From DATMFV01 sp035555975 (lineage in GTDB: Bacteria; Verrucomicrobiota; Verrucomicrobiia; Chthoniobacterales; Chthoniobacteraceae): 64,000 bases of DNA. This document shows, piece after piece, positions 26,350-34,494 of this stretch; position 1 is the stretch's first letter; each line of letters begins with the position of its first letter. The notes under the pieces are model-generated. The model saw only the letters and a list, made by a program, of their open reading frames with translations, was not told where the DNA came from and made no database searches. The stretch is taken from positions 1-64,000 of the forward strand of contig DATMFV010000032.1 in the NCBI GenBank assembly GCA_035555975.1, written 5' to 3'. A program made the translations under genes and the position numbers.

Positions 26350-27417
26350 CCCAAGCGCGCGGGCGATCCTTCCGGCGTCTCCCCCCTCCCCGCCCGCCGC
26401 GGCTTCCTGCGCCGCAAGTTCGCGCAGGTAGGCGGCGATTCCTTCGCGCTCCAGCGGACGCGGAACGACCCGCCCGATGATCCGATGAAAATTGGCGGCA
26501 TAAATCTCCCGCAACACTTCCGGCGGCAGGGCCAGTCCGCAGAGGTCGGGCCGGTCGTCGGGCACCATGAACGGGTCGGGCGGAAGCGCGATCACCTCGC
26601 CGGTTTCAAGAAAACGCCGGAGCGTCGGCGCACGGTCGCGGTGCGTGGCGTTGTGAAGCATCCCGAGATCGCTCCCGTAGATGATCCGGCGGGAATGGCG
26701 CACGAAAAACTCCCGACCGGCTTCGCGGTTCGCGCTCAGGTGGTGCATCCATTCCACGCCGGGAGCCAGGTCGATGGAAACCGCCGGGTGGCGCTCCAGA
26801 AAGGCCGCCGCCTCCTCCAGGCGATCGGCCAGAAAGAAAAAGTGGGGGAGGATCAGGTTAAGCCGCGGATGCCGCTGCAACACCCGCTCCATCTCCGCGT
26901 CGATCATCGCCTTGGATGGGTAGCTTTCATCATACCACCACCCCTTCGGGCGCGCCCACTCCGGCGCTGTCGCCTCGCTCCAGAACTCCGGGGGATCGCC
27001 CACATGCCAGAGCACGGGAAACCGGCTCTCCTCCAGCCATTCCAGCAACGGGCGCATCGCCGCCCCGTCGAGCGCCACTCCCAGCGTCCGGCGTGGACCG
27101 GGCTTTCCCGTGATCAGCTTCAATCCATCGAATCCGAGCGCCTGCAACCGCTGCGCCTGTGGCACCAGCGGGAGATCGGGAACCTCCCGCCCTTTGTCAA
27201 AGACCCCCTCCCAGTCGATCCCTCCAAAAAGAAAGGCGCGCCCGGGGTTTTGCGATTTCATCCAGATCCCCTGGGCCTGCCTGAACGCATCCGGGGCATT
27301 CCCAAGCCGGTCCATCACCAGCACACAGAACTGGTCCGCCCCTCCGTATTCCAGATCGGCAAGCTGGCGGTCATAGACCTCGAGGGCTTCAAAATGAATA
27401 TGGGCATCAACGATCAT
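26344..27417 (-). CDS. Amidohydrolase_2 family metal-dependent hydrolase
   Basis: The 357-residue protein starts MIVDAHIHFE with the HxH metal-binding pair at the usual position. It continues with GFDGLKLITGKPGPRR, FPVLWHVGDPP, LNLILPHFFFLADR and IIYGSDLGML, all in the order of the amidohydrolase_2 TIM barrel (2-pyrone-4,6-dicarboxylate lactonase/decarboxylase relatives). It probably hydrolyses a sugar-derived lactone or decarboxylates a sugar acid in the cytoplasm. It is divergent from the GH20-like gene; the 57-bp gap contains the best operator copy (27457-27471). Its 3' end lies within the operator before the LacI gene, so the two may form one transcript. The exact substrate is unknown. 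Confidence 0.87.
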   Translation of the reverse strand: MIVDAHIHFEALEVYDRQLADLEYGGADQFCVLVMDRLGNAPDAFRQAQGIWMKSQNPGRAFLFGGIDWEGVFDKGREVPDLPLVPQAQRLQALGFDGLKLITGKPGPRRTLGVALDGAAMRPLLEWLEESRFPVLWHVGDPPEFWSEATAPEWARPKGWWYDESYPSKAMIDAEMERVLQRHPRLNLILPHFFFLADRLEEAAAFLERHPAVSIDLAPGVEWMHHLSANREAGREFFVRHSRRIIYGSDLGMLHNATHRDRAPTLRRFLETGEVIALPPDPFMVPDDRPDLCGLALPPEVLREIYAANFHRIIGRVVPRPLEREGIAAYLRELAAQEAAAGGEGGDAGRIARALGT

Positions 27418-27438
27418 CCGCGACCGCGACGATCCCGC

Positions 27439-27466
27439 TTGACACCGTTTTTGTCAACTTGATAAT
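27439..27466 (+). promoter_or_regulatory. Promoter for the GH20-like gene (TTGACA, 16-bp spacer, GATAAT)
   Basis: TTGACA at 27439-27444 and GATAAT at 27461-27466 form a good sigma-70 match. The -10 box lies inside the operator palindrome. The predicted start of transcription falls only a few bases before the ATG at 27475, which would give an almost leaderless mRNA. Confidence 0.6.
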
Positions 27467-27471
27467 CAAGT
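27457..27471. promoter_or_regulatory. Operator copy 2 (ACTTGATAATCAAGT), perfect palindrome
   Basis: The arms ACTTGAT and ATCAAGT are exact reverse complements around one A. The site covers the -10 element of the GH20-like gene and lies 40 bp upstream of the divergent amidohydrolase start, so a bound repressor could control both genes. Confidence 0.75.
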
Positions 27472-27474
27472 GAA

Positions 27475-29067
27475 ATGACCCGGCCCCTTCTGCCTCTCCT
27501 CGCTCATTTTGACCTCAAGGGGGTGTTGCCTCGCGAGCGCCACCTGCTCCGCCACCTCGACAGCTTGAAATCACTTGGGTTCCAGGGAGTGCTGGTCGAG
27601 TACGAAGAGGTCTTCCCCTTTGAGACGGTTTCCCTGGCAAGCCATCCCGAAGACCGCTGGAGCCGCGCCTTTCTTCAGGAGTTCCTCGACCATGCGGCAG
27701 CGCTGGAGCTGGAGATCGTCCCTCTTCAGCAATGCCTGGGACATCTCGAATACGCCTTTGTTCATGAGGCCCATCGCCCCTTTGCCCTTCCTTCCCAACC
27801 GCTGAAGGATCTCCACATCGGCCGCCCGGAGGCCGTGGAATGGATGAAAGCCATCCTGGGGGAAATCATCGCCGCCCACCCGCGCTCCCGCCATATCCAT
27901 CTCGGCCTCGATGAAGCGCACACCCTCCGCGCCTATGCAGAAGAAGCGGGCCGCCAGCCGCTGGAGCTGTTTCTCGACTACCTCGAAAGCCTCTGCACCT
28001 TTTGCGAGGCACATGGAAAGAAGCCGCTGATCTGGAGCGACATGCTCGAGGAACATTACGACCCCGCCCTGCTCGACCGGCTGCTCGCCCTGCGCGACCG
28101 GCTCATCCTGGTGCCGTGGGATTATTCCAATGACCGCAACCCGCCCGCGCTCGTCCGTTTCTGCGGGGTGCGTTTGAGCCGCCGCTGGCTCGACGAACCG
28201 CTCCACCCGGACGCTCCGCCGCTTCCGCCCGCGCTCTATGAAAGCCTCCCCGCGCTTGAAGAGTGGCCCCCGGCCGTGGCGGAGCTGATGAGTGACTTCA
28301 TGGCCTCCCCATGGACCGTGCAACCGTTTTTTCCCGCCCGGCTCTGGAAGCGGTTCGGCTTCACCGTGTGGGGCGCATCGGCTTCCGCAACCAGTCAGGA
28401 TGGAACCCTTCTCCCCTGCTACCAGCGGCGGATGAACAACCTTTCCGCCTGGAAAGAACAGGCCGGCCACCTCGACGCGCTGATCGTGACCCAATGGGGG
28501 CGCTCCAATTCGCTGACGGTCCCCAACCTGATCCCGGAAGTCTGCTGGCCGCTGCTCGCGTTTGCCGCCTGCGGCACGCCCGCCGCCTTCTTCCCGGAAA
28601 TCGACGCCCGCACCGTGGAAGCCCTCTTTCTGCTGATCGGCCAGGCGCGGGAAAACTGGTGCTTCACCGGTAAATGCCGCAACAACTGGCAGATCGAAAA
28701 CCGGCTCATCGCTGAAATGAAACGGCTGCTGCCGCTCACCGGAGCCCGTCGTTACGAATGGGAAACAATCCTGTTGATGGTAGCGATCATGCGGGAAAAC
28801 AAGGCGCTCCATGCCGCGATGGAACAGATCCGGCGTTATGAGGGCATCGGCCGCCTTCCCGCCGAAGGGTGGGAGCCGCACCGCCGCCGTCTTGTGGACT
28901 TCACCGAAAAATGGTCGCAACGGGAGACCGAAGCCCGCCGCCATCTCGAAGAAGGCTACCACGGCACGGCGCTCCGGGAGTGGTTCCATACGGTTTTCAC
29001 CAACGGCCGCCGGGAAGCCGGGCGCGGCCTTGCTTCCATCAATGCTTCAGCCGCCTTGAAGAACTGA
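27475..29067 (+). CDS. GH20-like beta-N-acetylhexosaminidase family protein
   Basis: The 530-residue protein is a single (beta/alpha)8 barrel plus a helical C-terminal region. SRHIHLGLDEAHTLRAYAEE contains the GH20-type Asp-Glu pair (D146-E147), in which Asp supports substrate-assisted catalysis and Glu is the acid/base. YEEVFPFE, QQCLGHLEYAF and KKPLIWSDMLEEHY match the surrounding strands. No signal peptide is present and the usual N-terminal GH20 alpha-beta domain is missing, so it may cleave imported GlcNAc- or GalNAc-containing oligosaccharides in the cytoplasm. It is followed 7 bp later by an SGNH hydrolase gene, clearly an operon. Transcription is probably controlled by the overlapping LacI operator. 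No Shine-Dalgarno precedes the start, in line with near-leaderless initiation. Confidence 0.82.
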   Translation: MTRPLLPLLAHFDLKGVLPRERHLLRHLDSLKSLGFQGVLVEYEEVFPFETVSLASHPEDRWSRAFLQEFLDHAAALELEIVPLQQCLGHLEYAFVHEAHRPFALPSQPLKDLHIGRPEAVEWMKAILGEIIAAHPRSRHIHLGLDEAHTLRAYAEEAGRQPLELFLDYLESLCTFCEAHGKKPLIWSDMLEEHYDPALLDRLLALRDRLILVPWDYSNDRNPPALVRFCGVRLSRRWLDEPLHPDAPPLPPALYESLPALEEWPPAVAELMSDFMASPWTVQPFFPARLWKRFGFTVWGASASATSQDGTLLPCYQRRMNNLSAWKEQAGHLDALIVTQWGRSNSLTVPNLIPEVCWPLLAFAACGTPAAFFPEIDARTVEALFLLIGQARENWCFTGKCRNNWQIENRLIAEMKRLLPLTGARRYEWETILLMVAIMRENKALHAAMEQIRRYEGIGRLPAEGWEPHRRRLVDFTEKWSQRETEARRHLEEGYHGTALREWFHTVFTNGRREAGRGLASINASAALKN

Positions 29068-29074
29068 TCCGACC

Positions 29075-30217
29075 ATGATACCTCCCCTTCCCAACACGGC
29101 TTCCACCCCGCCCGGCGCCGCCTTTGCAGCCACGGAAGGGATCGACCGCATCTACCGCAACCAGTCGGCCAGCGACGGCTTGCAATGGCTCGACGCCTTT
29201 GACTCCCGCCTGGCCCTGCTCGGCCACGGCTGGCCGCGGGAAGCACGCGCGGCGCGCTCCTTCCGGCGGCTTCCCGACCGCGCCGTCGGCGGCCTCTCCC
29301 AGGCGGTCCGGAACCTTTCCCATTGCCCGGCGGGTCTCTGCCTCGCCTTTGCCACCGACGCTTCGGAGATCGCCGTGCGCATGGCCAATCACGACGCCAC
29401 GCCGATGCTCCTGCTGCCGATGACCGGGTGCGCCGGGGCGGAGCTTTTCCGGCGCGACGGGCGGAACTGGACCCCGATGGCGGTCGCCGTCCCTTCGCTG
29501 GAAATGGCCGCCTTCGAGCGCCGCCTCCTCTGGGACCTGCCCAAAACCCTACGGGAATACCGCCTTTACCTTCCGCTCTACAAAGGCGTTCACGAGTTGA
29601 GCCTCGGCTTCTCCCCCGAGGCCGAAATCCGCCCCAGCCCCGCGCCGCCCGGAGCCCGGCCAATCGTCTTCTACGGCACCTCCATCACGCAGGGAGGATG
29701 CGCCAGCACCGCCGGAAGCGACTTTGTCTCCCGGGTGGGCCGGTTGCTGGAAGCCGAAACCATCAATCTCGGCTTCTCCGGCAACGGCAAAGGCGAGCCC
29801 GAGGTGGCGGAACGGCTCTGCGAGATCAATGCCCGCCTCTGGGTGCTCGACTATTTCTCCAACTGCGACCCGGATCGCGTCCGGACCACCCTGCCGGAGT
29901 TTGTCCGCATCCTGCGAAGCCGCCACCCGCGGGCCCCCATCGTCCTGATGGGCACCGTCGGTTACAACCTGGTCACCTGGAACCTTCAGGCGCGCACGGA
30001 AGCGAGGGCGCGGCGCGAGGAAGTGATGCGCTTTTACCTCCGCGCCCGGGAAGCCGGGGAAGAACATCTCCACTTCATCGACGGAGAGGGCCTCCTCCCG
30101 CCCCGGACGACCGGTGCCTATGTCGATGGCATCCACCCGACCAGCCTCGGCTTCGAACGGATCACCGAACGGCTGGTCCCCCAGTTGGAAACCATTCTCG
30201 ACTGGGAAGGGTACTAG
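29075..30217 (+). CDS. SGNH/GDSL-family esterase
   Basis: The 380-residue protein has an N-terminal beta domain (about residues 20-185) followed by an SGNH hydrolase domain. Block I is IVFYGTSITQGG with nucleophile Ser203, the oxyanion glycine/asparagine block is NLGFSGNGKGEPEV, and the Asp-His block is VDGIHPTSLGF. The two-domain order resembles GDSL acyl-hydrolases that deacetylate sugars. Removal of O-acetyl groups from glycan fragments, cooperating with the GH20-like enzyme 7 bp upstream, is the likely job. There is no signal peptide. The gene is convergent with the pseudopilin gene 8 bp downstream. Confidence 0.88.
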   Translation: MIPPLPNTASTPPGAAFAATEGIDRIYRNQSASDGLQWLDAFDSRLALLGHGWPREARAARSFRRLPDRAVGGLSQAVRNLSHCPAGLCLAFATDASEIAVRMANHDATPMLLLPMTGCAGAELFRRDGRNWTPMAVAVPSLEMAAFERRLLWDLPKTLREYRLYLPLYKGVHELSLGFSPEAEIRPSPAPPGARPIVFYGTSITQGGCASTAGSDFVSRVGRLLEAETINLGFSGNGKGEPEVAERLCEINARLWVLDYFSNCDPDRVRTTLPEFVRILRSRHPRAPIVLMGTVGYNLVTWNLQARTEARARREEVMRFYLRAREAGEEHLHFIDGEGLLPPRTTGAYVDGIHPTSLGFERITERLVPQLETILDWEGY

Positions 30218-30225
30218 GGATCAGG

Positions 30226-30975
30226 CTAGGGGTCATTATACCAGAGCCGCCGGTTTTCGACCACCTCCTCGCGGCTCAAAAGCGCCGTACTGCCGTCGAA
30301 ATAGCAGACCAGCGCCTTGCCGCCGTAGCGATAGGCGATCGCCCCCTTGATTCCCTTGGTCGTCTCATCCAGCTTCTCCGTATAGCTGTCGGCAAGCCGC
30401 ATGATGATGTACCAGTCGCACGAAGAGGCAAACGCGAGGGTTTGCGAAGGGCGGTGAATCTGGCTGGCGCGGGCCTGGTAAACGGGCTGGATGCGACCGC
30501 TCGAGCCGCCATGGATGTCGTCGTTGTAGGAAAAATCGGTCCCCCGCCAGCCGTAGATGGAGGTGAAGCCTTTTTTTCTCCGGGAATGGAACGAAGGAGG
30601 ATAGTGGGAGACCGAGCCGGACGGGTCCGGCGGCACGCCGAGGTAGCTGCGGAACTGGCGGTTGCGATACCAGTAATCAAGCCCCGTTATCGTCTCCACG
30701 TCGAGGACCATCAGGGGAACATACCACCCGTCGTGCTCGGCGGCATAGACCATATTGGCCCGCTGGTAGCTGCGAAGGGTGTTCAGGTCGTAGAGGGTGT
30801 CGCTCTGCAATCGCAGCCTGCGATAAACCGGAAACGACAGCATCCCGATGATCAGGACGATGGCGACGACGATCAGCAACTCCGTCGCGGAGAACCCCCG
30901 CGGGCGGCGCTGCAAAACGCCGGGGCGTCGCCTCGCCAAAATCTCGTCTTCCGGTTTCCGGCAGCAGAAAGTCAT
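30226..30975 (-). CDS. Type II pseudopilin (Y-X9-DG variant)
   Basis: The 249-residue product has a basic leader, a prepilin cleavage site in RGFSATELLIVVAIVLIIGM (Glu at +5), a hydrophobic helix and a globular domain. Near the C terminus, YRYGGKALVCYFDG aligns with the H-X9-DG motif of this family, but tyrosine replaces the histidine. The gene is 46 bp downstream of a PEP-CTERM gene on the same strand, repeating the pseudopilin/PEP-CTERM partnership of the 11.8-16.4 kb operon. A role in surface assembly or export of the locus's secreted proteins is inference. Confidence 0.87.
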   Translation of the reverse strand: MTFCCRKPEDEILARRRPGVLQRRPRGFSATELLIVVAIVLIIGMLSFPVYRRLRLQSDTLYDLNTLRSYQRANMVYAAEHDGWYVPLMVLDVETITGLDYWYRNRQFRSYLGVPPDPSGSVSHYPPSFHSRRKKGFTSIYGWRGTDFSYNDDIHGGSSGRIQPVYQARASQIHRPSQTLAFASSCDWYIIMRLADSYTEKLDETTKGIKGAIAYRYGGKALVCYFDGSTALLSREEVVENRRLWYNDP

Positions 30976-31021
30976 GACCGCTATTTCTATCCCAAGTCGC
31001 CGACGCGGTAAACCAGCTCCA

Positions 31022-31882
31022 TCATCCCAAGTCGACCGGGATTGCGCCTCCGCAGGAACGCCGGCGGCGACGGGTCAGCCAGTAGAGCCCGGGAGCGGCG
31101 AGCGAACCGAAGAGCGCCACGGACCCCGGCTCCGGGATCTGCTCGAACTTCACCAGAGCCCAGTTCTGCTTCGCGGTGGTCGCCCCGGCATTGCCATCCC
31201 CAAAGTTCAGGTAGGGAGCCTGCGTCCCGTTGGCGGTAAAACCCTGGTAGGCATCCGTCTGCAACTCGCCATCAATATAAAAGGAGACGCCGGTATCTCC
31301 CGGTTTCCATTCCAGCGTAAACTCATGGAAAAGGCTGTCCGTCAGGTTATAGACGAGATTTCCTCCCGTCTGGAACAACTGGACCCTCATGTTCCCGCTG
31401 CTGTTGGTGCCGAAATGCAGGTTGTAAAAGGTACGCGTCGTGGCTGAATACGTCCCGGCCGCATCGTGGTCGGCGTAGAAGAGCGCCTGTGTATTGGCCC
31501 CCAGAGAGGCGTTGTTTCCCTCGATCCGGACCGAAACCGACATTCGCCACCCGGTGAGGAAAGGCGTCGCCTCCGATGAAAGATTGGATTGATAGACCAA
31601 GGTCCGCGTGGCGGTGGTGGAAGTCCCGTCGTGAATCTGCCAGACCGGCGTGGTGCCGTCCGTGTAAGCCGCTCCGACCATGCCGGGGTCTCCCGCCAGT
31701 CTGGTCCACCCTTCCGTGGTCGGATCATGGCTTCCCTGATGTTGCAAAAGCACCGCTGCGGAAAGAGAGGTGCAAAGGAGGCCAAAGCTGGAGAGCCGGA
31801 GGGCAGCCGTCGCCGCACGCCGCAGGGAAGACGATGCCGGGATCATACGGCCCGCCGGGAAAAAGAGGCTAGAAGAGTTCAT
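31022..31882 (-). CDS. PEP-CTERM protein with LamG/concanavalin-like domain
   Basis: The 286-residue product has an N-terminal hydrophobic signal (LRLSSFGLLCTSLSAAVLL). A jelly-roll-like domain follows: TGWRMSVSVRIEGNNASLG, FYNLHFGTNSSGNMRVQLFQ, HEFTLEWKPGDTGVSFYIDG. The PEP-CTERM tail consists of QIPEPGSVALFG, a hydrophobic stretch and RRRRR. The LamG-like fold suggests glycan binding at the cell surface. An alternative start at 31846 would give a shorter leader. Operator copy 3 lies 63 bp upstream, placing it in the LacI regulon, and the pseudopilin gene follows it by 46 bp. Residues after the arginine cluster are unusually many for a PEP-CTERM tail. Confidence 0.85.
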   Translation of the reverse strand: MNSSSLFFPAGRMIPASSSLRRAATAALRLSSFGLLCTSLSAAVLLQHQGSHDPTTEGWTRLAGDPGMVGAAYTDGTTPVWQIHDGTSTTATRTLVYQSNLSSEATPFLTGWRMSVSVRIEGNNASLGANTQALFYADHDAAGTYSATTRTFYNLHFGTNSSGNMRVQLFQTGGNLVYNLTDSLFHEFTLEWKPGDTGVSFYIDGELQTDAYQGFTANGTQAPYLNFGDGNAGATTAKQNWALVKFEQIPEPGSVALFGSLAAPGLYWLTRRRRRSCGGAIPVDLG

Positions 31883-31944
31883 GGTCAAAGGAGGAGGCGA
31901 TATTTTTTAGTGAGGGTGGAAAGAGTGGCCGGAAAGCCGGGTCA

Positions 31945-31959
31945 GTTTGATAATCAAGT
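31945..31959. promoter_or_regulatory. Operator copy 3 (GTTTGATAATCAAGT)
   Basis: This copy has two differences from ACTTGATAATCAAGT and lies 63 bp upstream of the PEP-CTERM start on the minus strand. Confidence 0.65.
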
Positions 31960-32123
31960 TACCAGATTTCGATCGTTCGGTTTCAGGTTCAGGCTTGGAA
32001 TCATCCGCGACCCCGGCAGGGAAAATGACAGGATCGGTCGGTATATTGGAAGGGAGTTCGGAAAGGGAGTCAGGAAGGCCCCGGCGTGAATCGCGGAATT
32101 TCTTCATAGAAAAATCACTTTCT

Positions 32124-32138
32124 ACTGGACAATCAAGT
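32124..32138. promoter_or_regulatory. Operator copy 4 (ACTGGACAATCAAGT)
   Basis: This copy has two differences from the consensus and lies in the middle of the divergent intergenic region. It may be an auxiliary site for looping. Confidence 0.5.
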
Positions 32139-32319
32139 AAAAAATTCGTTTTGTCGTTTCATTGCCTGTCCCCCGGGGACATTCGCATCGCCCGATGAAC
32201 TCCATCGTCCGGCCTGCCAGCCAGATCGTGAACTCTCCCTGAAAAAAAAGGGAAGCCGGAGAGCAACCCGCCCAACCACCACCCGCCAGAAGATCACTCC
32301 CTTTCACCTTTTTTGAATC

Positions 32320-32334
32320 ACTTTATAATCAAGT
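32320..32334. promoter_or_regulatory. Operator copy 5 (ACTTTATAATCAAGT) with embedded TATAAT
   Basis: This copy has one difference from the consensus. The change creates a perfect TATAAT (32324-32329), so operator and -10 box coincide, 41 bp upstream of the heparinase-like start. No good -35 hexamer is seen at the usual distance. Confidence 0.7.
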
Positions 32335-32374
32335 TAAAATTCCCCAAACCCTTTCGACCCCCGGCTATCCTGCC

Positions 32375-34480
32375 ATGACGCTCCCAACCCTGAAAACCCC
32401 GCCTCCGACCCCTTCCGTTCTCCCCGTCCCCGGCGTCGATGACGCGCTCCCGCAACCGCTCCGCCCCGGAGCCCTCTGGGATGGAGCCATCCTCACCGAA
32501 GGCGCCCGGCGGCTCTTCGAACAGGAAGGGAAGGGAGCTTCCATGCTGCGCAGGCGGCTGGAGGCGCTTCGACAGAAAGCCCGCGAACAGAAGATCGAAC
32601 ACCCGGTCAGGGAACCGTTTTTCCCGATCGACCCGGAACTGGTCGCCCGGTTCCGCAAACAGGATGCCTGCACCTATTGGAAGGCCGCCCTGGCCGACTC
32701 CCAGGTGGAGCAGAATGCCATTCCCCTGCCCGCCTATAGCTACCAGGAGGCGGACTACCCGAAGTTCATCGCCCCGGTGCGGGAGATCCGCACCGCCGTC
32801 ACCACGGCGATGGAGCTGACCCTTGCCGGGCTGGCGTTTGAAGAGGAGGAGCTTCTGGAACGCGGACTCGCCGTCTGGCGCGACATGGTCGCCTGGAAAC
32901 CGGGCGGTTTCTGTGACGACTGGCATGGCGACATGCTCGCCGCCAGCGTCACGCTGCGGCTCATCCGCGTCGCCCTCTGGCAGAAGGAACGCCTCTCGAC
33001 CGGGGACTGGCAGGCGCTCGGGGCGATGCTGGAATGGCGCTTCCGCGAGACCCACGAGTTGATGGTCCATTTCGCCATCGATCGCTACCCGTACGACTCC
33101 CACGTCATCCACGCCGCCGCGCTCTTCGCCGCCGGAGTGATCGCCACCGAGCCGTACTTTCCCGCGCTCCAGCCGTTTCGCGACTGGGTACGCGAGGTGA
33201 TCGAGCCGCAGTTTCCGATCTGGGGAGGCGACGACGGCGGCTGGGCGGCGGGGGTCAGCTATTGGAAATGGTCGGCCACCGACTGGCTTCTCCTCGCCGA
33301 TGCCTACCCCGGGGGCCACCCCCTGCGCTCCCACCCGTGGGTCCGCAACACCGGCTGGTTCAAATTCTACGCTCACCCCGCCCATAGCCGCCAGGGGGCG
33401 TTTGGAGATCACGGCGACATCCCGCCCGGTCCGCTTGATGCCTCGCTCCTTCGCTACCTCGGCGCGCTCCACCGCGAACCGCGTTTCATCTGGTATGCCG
33501 ACGAAGCGCTCGCCAACCAGCACGGCGTCGCCGATCCCGGTCCGGAGTTCGTCGAAGTCGAAGGGCTGGCGCTTGATCTCGCCGCCTTCTCCACGCGATT
33601 GACGGGAACCCCGCCCGCACCGCGCCCCTGCGCCCGCCACTTTGCCGACGCCGGGCTGATCGCCGCCCACACCGCGCCCGGCGACCCGTTGCGCAACCGG
33701 ATGCTCCTGTTCCGATGCAGCCGCTGGGGTTCGTTCAACCACGCCCATGCCGACCAGAACTCCTTCGTCATCGAATCCGGCGGGGAACCGCTCCTGATTG
33801 ATGCCGGGTACTATCCCAACTATCATCACCCGCATCAGAAAAAATTTTCCATCCAAACCGCGGCGCACAATGCGCTTCTGGTCAACGGGATCGGCCAGAC
33901 GATCCGCAACCTGCATTCCCGGGGGAAGATCGTCGCCTACCGCACCGAAGACGATGCCGTCACCTTCACCGGCGACGCTACGGAAGCCTACGGAGGCCGC
34001 TGCCGGAAAGTGCTGCGGCATCTCCGGTTCGAAATGGGCGCGGAAACTCCCTTCCTGATCCTCATGGACGAAGTGGAAACCGATCACCCGCACGTCACCG
34101 ACTGGATGCTCCACTCCTACGAACCGATGGAAATCAACGAAGCCGAACGGACCATCCTCGTCACCGGACATCGCGGCTACGGCGGGCGCGCCCGGGCGCT
34201 CGTCCACCTCCTCACCCCGCAGGAAGTCTACTGGAAGCAGAGCGACGAATTTCCCGCGCCGACCGACCACCGAGAAATCCACAAACCCAAGCAGTGGCAC
34301 CTCCAGGTGACGCCCCGGTTTTACACCAGCACGACCCTCATCCTCGCCACCCTCCAGCTCGGCGACGCTTCCACCCGCTGGAGCCAGCCGTTCTACGATC
34401 CCGAACAGGGAAGCCTCACCCTCGGCTCCCGCTCCTTCCTCGTCCGCCCGGGCCACGGGATCGATGCCGCCACCGCCTGA
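32375..34480 (+). CDS. Heparinase II/III-like polysaccharide lyase
   Basis: The 701-residue protein has an N-terminal (alpha/alpha) toroid (about residues 30-400: AVTTAMELTLAGLAFEEEEL; DDWHGDMLAASVTLRLIRVA; GDDGGWAAGVSYWKWSATDW) and a C-terminal beta-sandwich. The latter contains the family signature around WGSFNHAHADQNSFVIESGG and LLIDAGYYPNYH. Members cleave uronate-containing polysaccharides such as heparin-like chains, alginate or ulvan by beta-elimination. No clear signal peptide is present, so periplasmic or cytoplasmic action on oligomers should be considered. It is the first gene of an operon running through two giant GH5-like proteins, a TPR protein and an ABC importer, with a LacI operator at its promoter. 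Exact substrate unknown. Confidence 0.85.
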   Translation: MTLPTLKTPPPTPSVLPVPGVDDALPQPLRPGALWDGAILTEGARRLFEQEGKGASMLRRRLEALRQKAREQKIEHPVREPFFPIDPELVARFRKQDACTYWKAALADSQVEQNAIPLPAYSYQEADYPKFIAPVREIRTAVTTAMELTLAGLAFEEEELLERGLAVWRDMVAWKPGGFCDDWHGDMLAASVTLRLIRVALWQKERLSTGDWQALGAMLEWRFRETHELMVHFAIDRYPYDSHVIHAAALFAAGVIATEPYFPALQPFRDWVREVIEPQFPIWGGDDGGWAAGVSYWKWSATDWLLLADAYPGGHPLRSHPWVRNTGWFKFYAHPAHSRQGAFGDHGDIPPGPLDASLLRYLGALHREPRFIWYADEALANQHGVADPGPEFVEVEGLALDLAAFSTRLTGTPPAPRPCARHFADAGLIAAHTAPGDPLRNRMLLFRCSRWGSFNHAHADQNSFVIESGGEPLLIDAGYYPNYHHPHQKKFSIQTAAHNALLVNGIGQTIRNLHSRGKIVAYRTEDDAVTFTGDATEAYGGRCRKVLRHLRFEMGAETPFLILMDEVETDHPHVTDWMLHSYEPMEINEAERTILVTGHRGYGGRARALVHLLTPQEVYWKQSDEFPAPTDHREIHKPKQWHLQVTPRFYTSTTLILATLQLGDASTRWSQPFYDPEQGSLTLGSRSFLVRPGHGIDAATA

Positions 34481-34494
34481 TCTTTTCCCTTACC

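Larger units (their letters stand above)
31889..32374. promoter_or_regulatory. Long regulatory intergenic region with three operator copies
   Basis: This 486-bp gap between the divergent PEP-CTERM and heparinase-like genes has no convincing gene. It contains three copies of the 15-bp motif, at 31945-31959, 32124-32138 and 32320-32334, spaced about 180-196 bp apart. That arrangement is compatible with DNA looping by a tetrameric LacI protein. Small open frames here have no recognisable features. Confidence 0.6.

Noticed and set aside
31907..32107. Small minus-strand frame starting MKKFRDSRRG
   Set aside because: It has no homology signal or ribosome site, lies across an operator copy, and is within a regulatory intergenic region.
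34294..34494. Upstream extension of GH5-like copy A
   Set aside because: It lies inside the heparinase-like gene in another frame and would bury the signal peptide.
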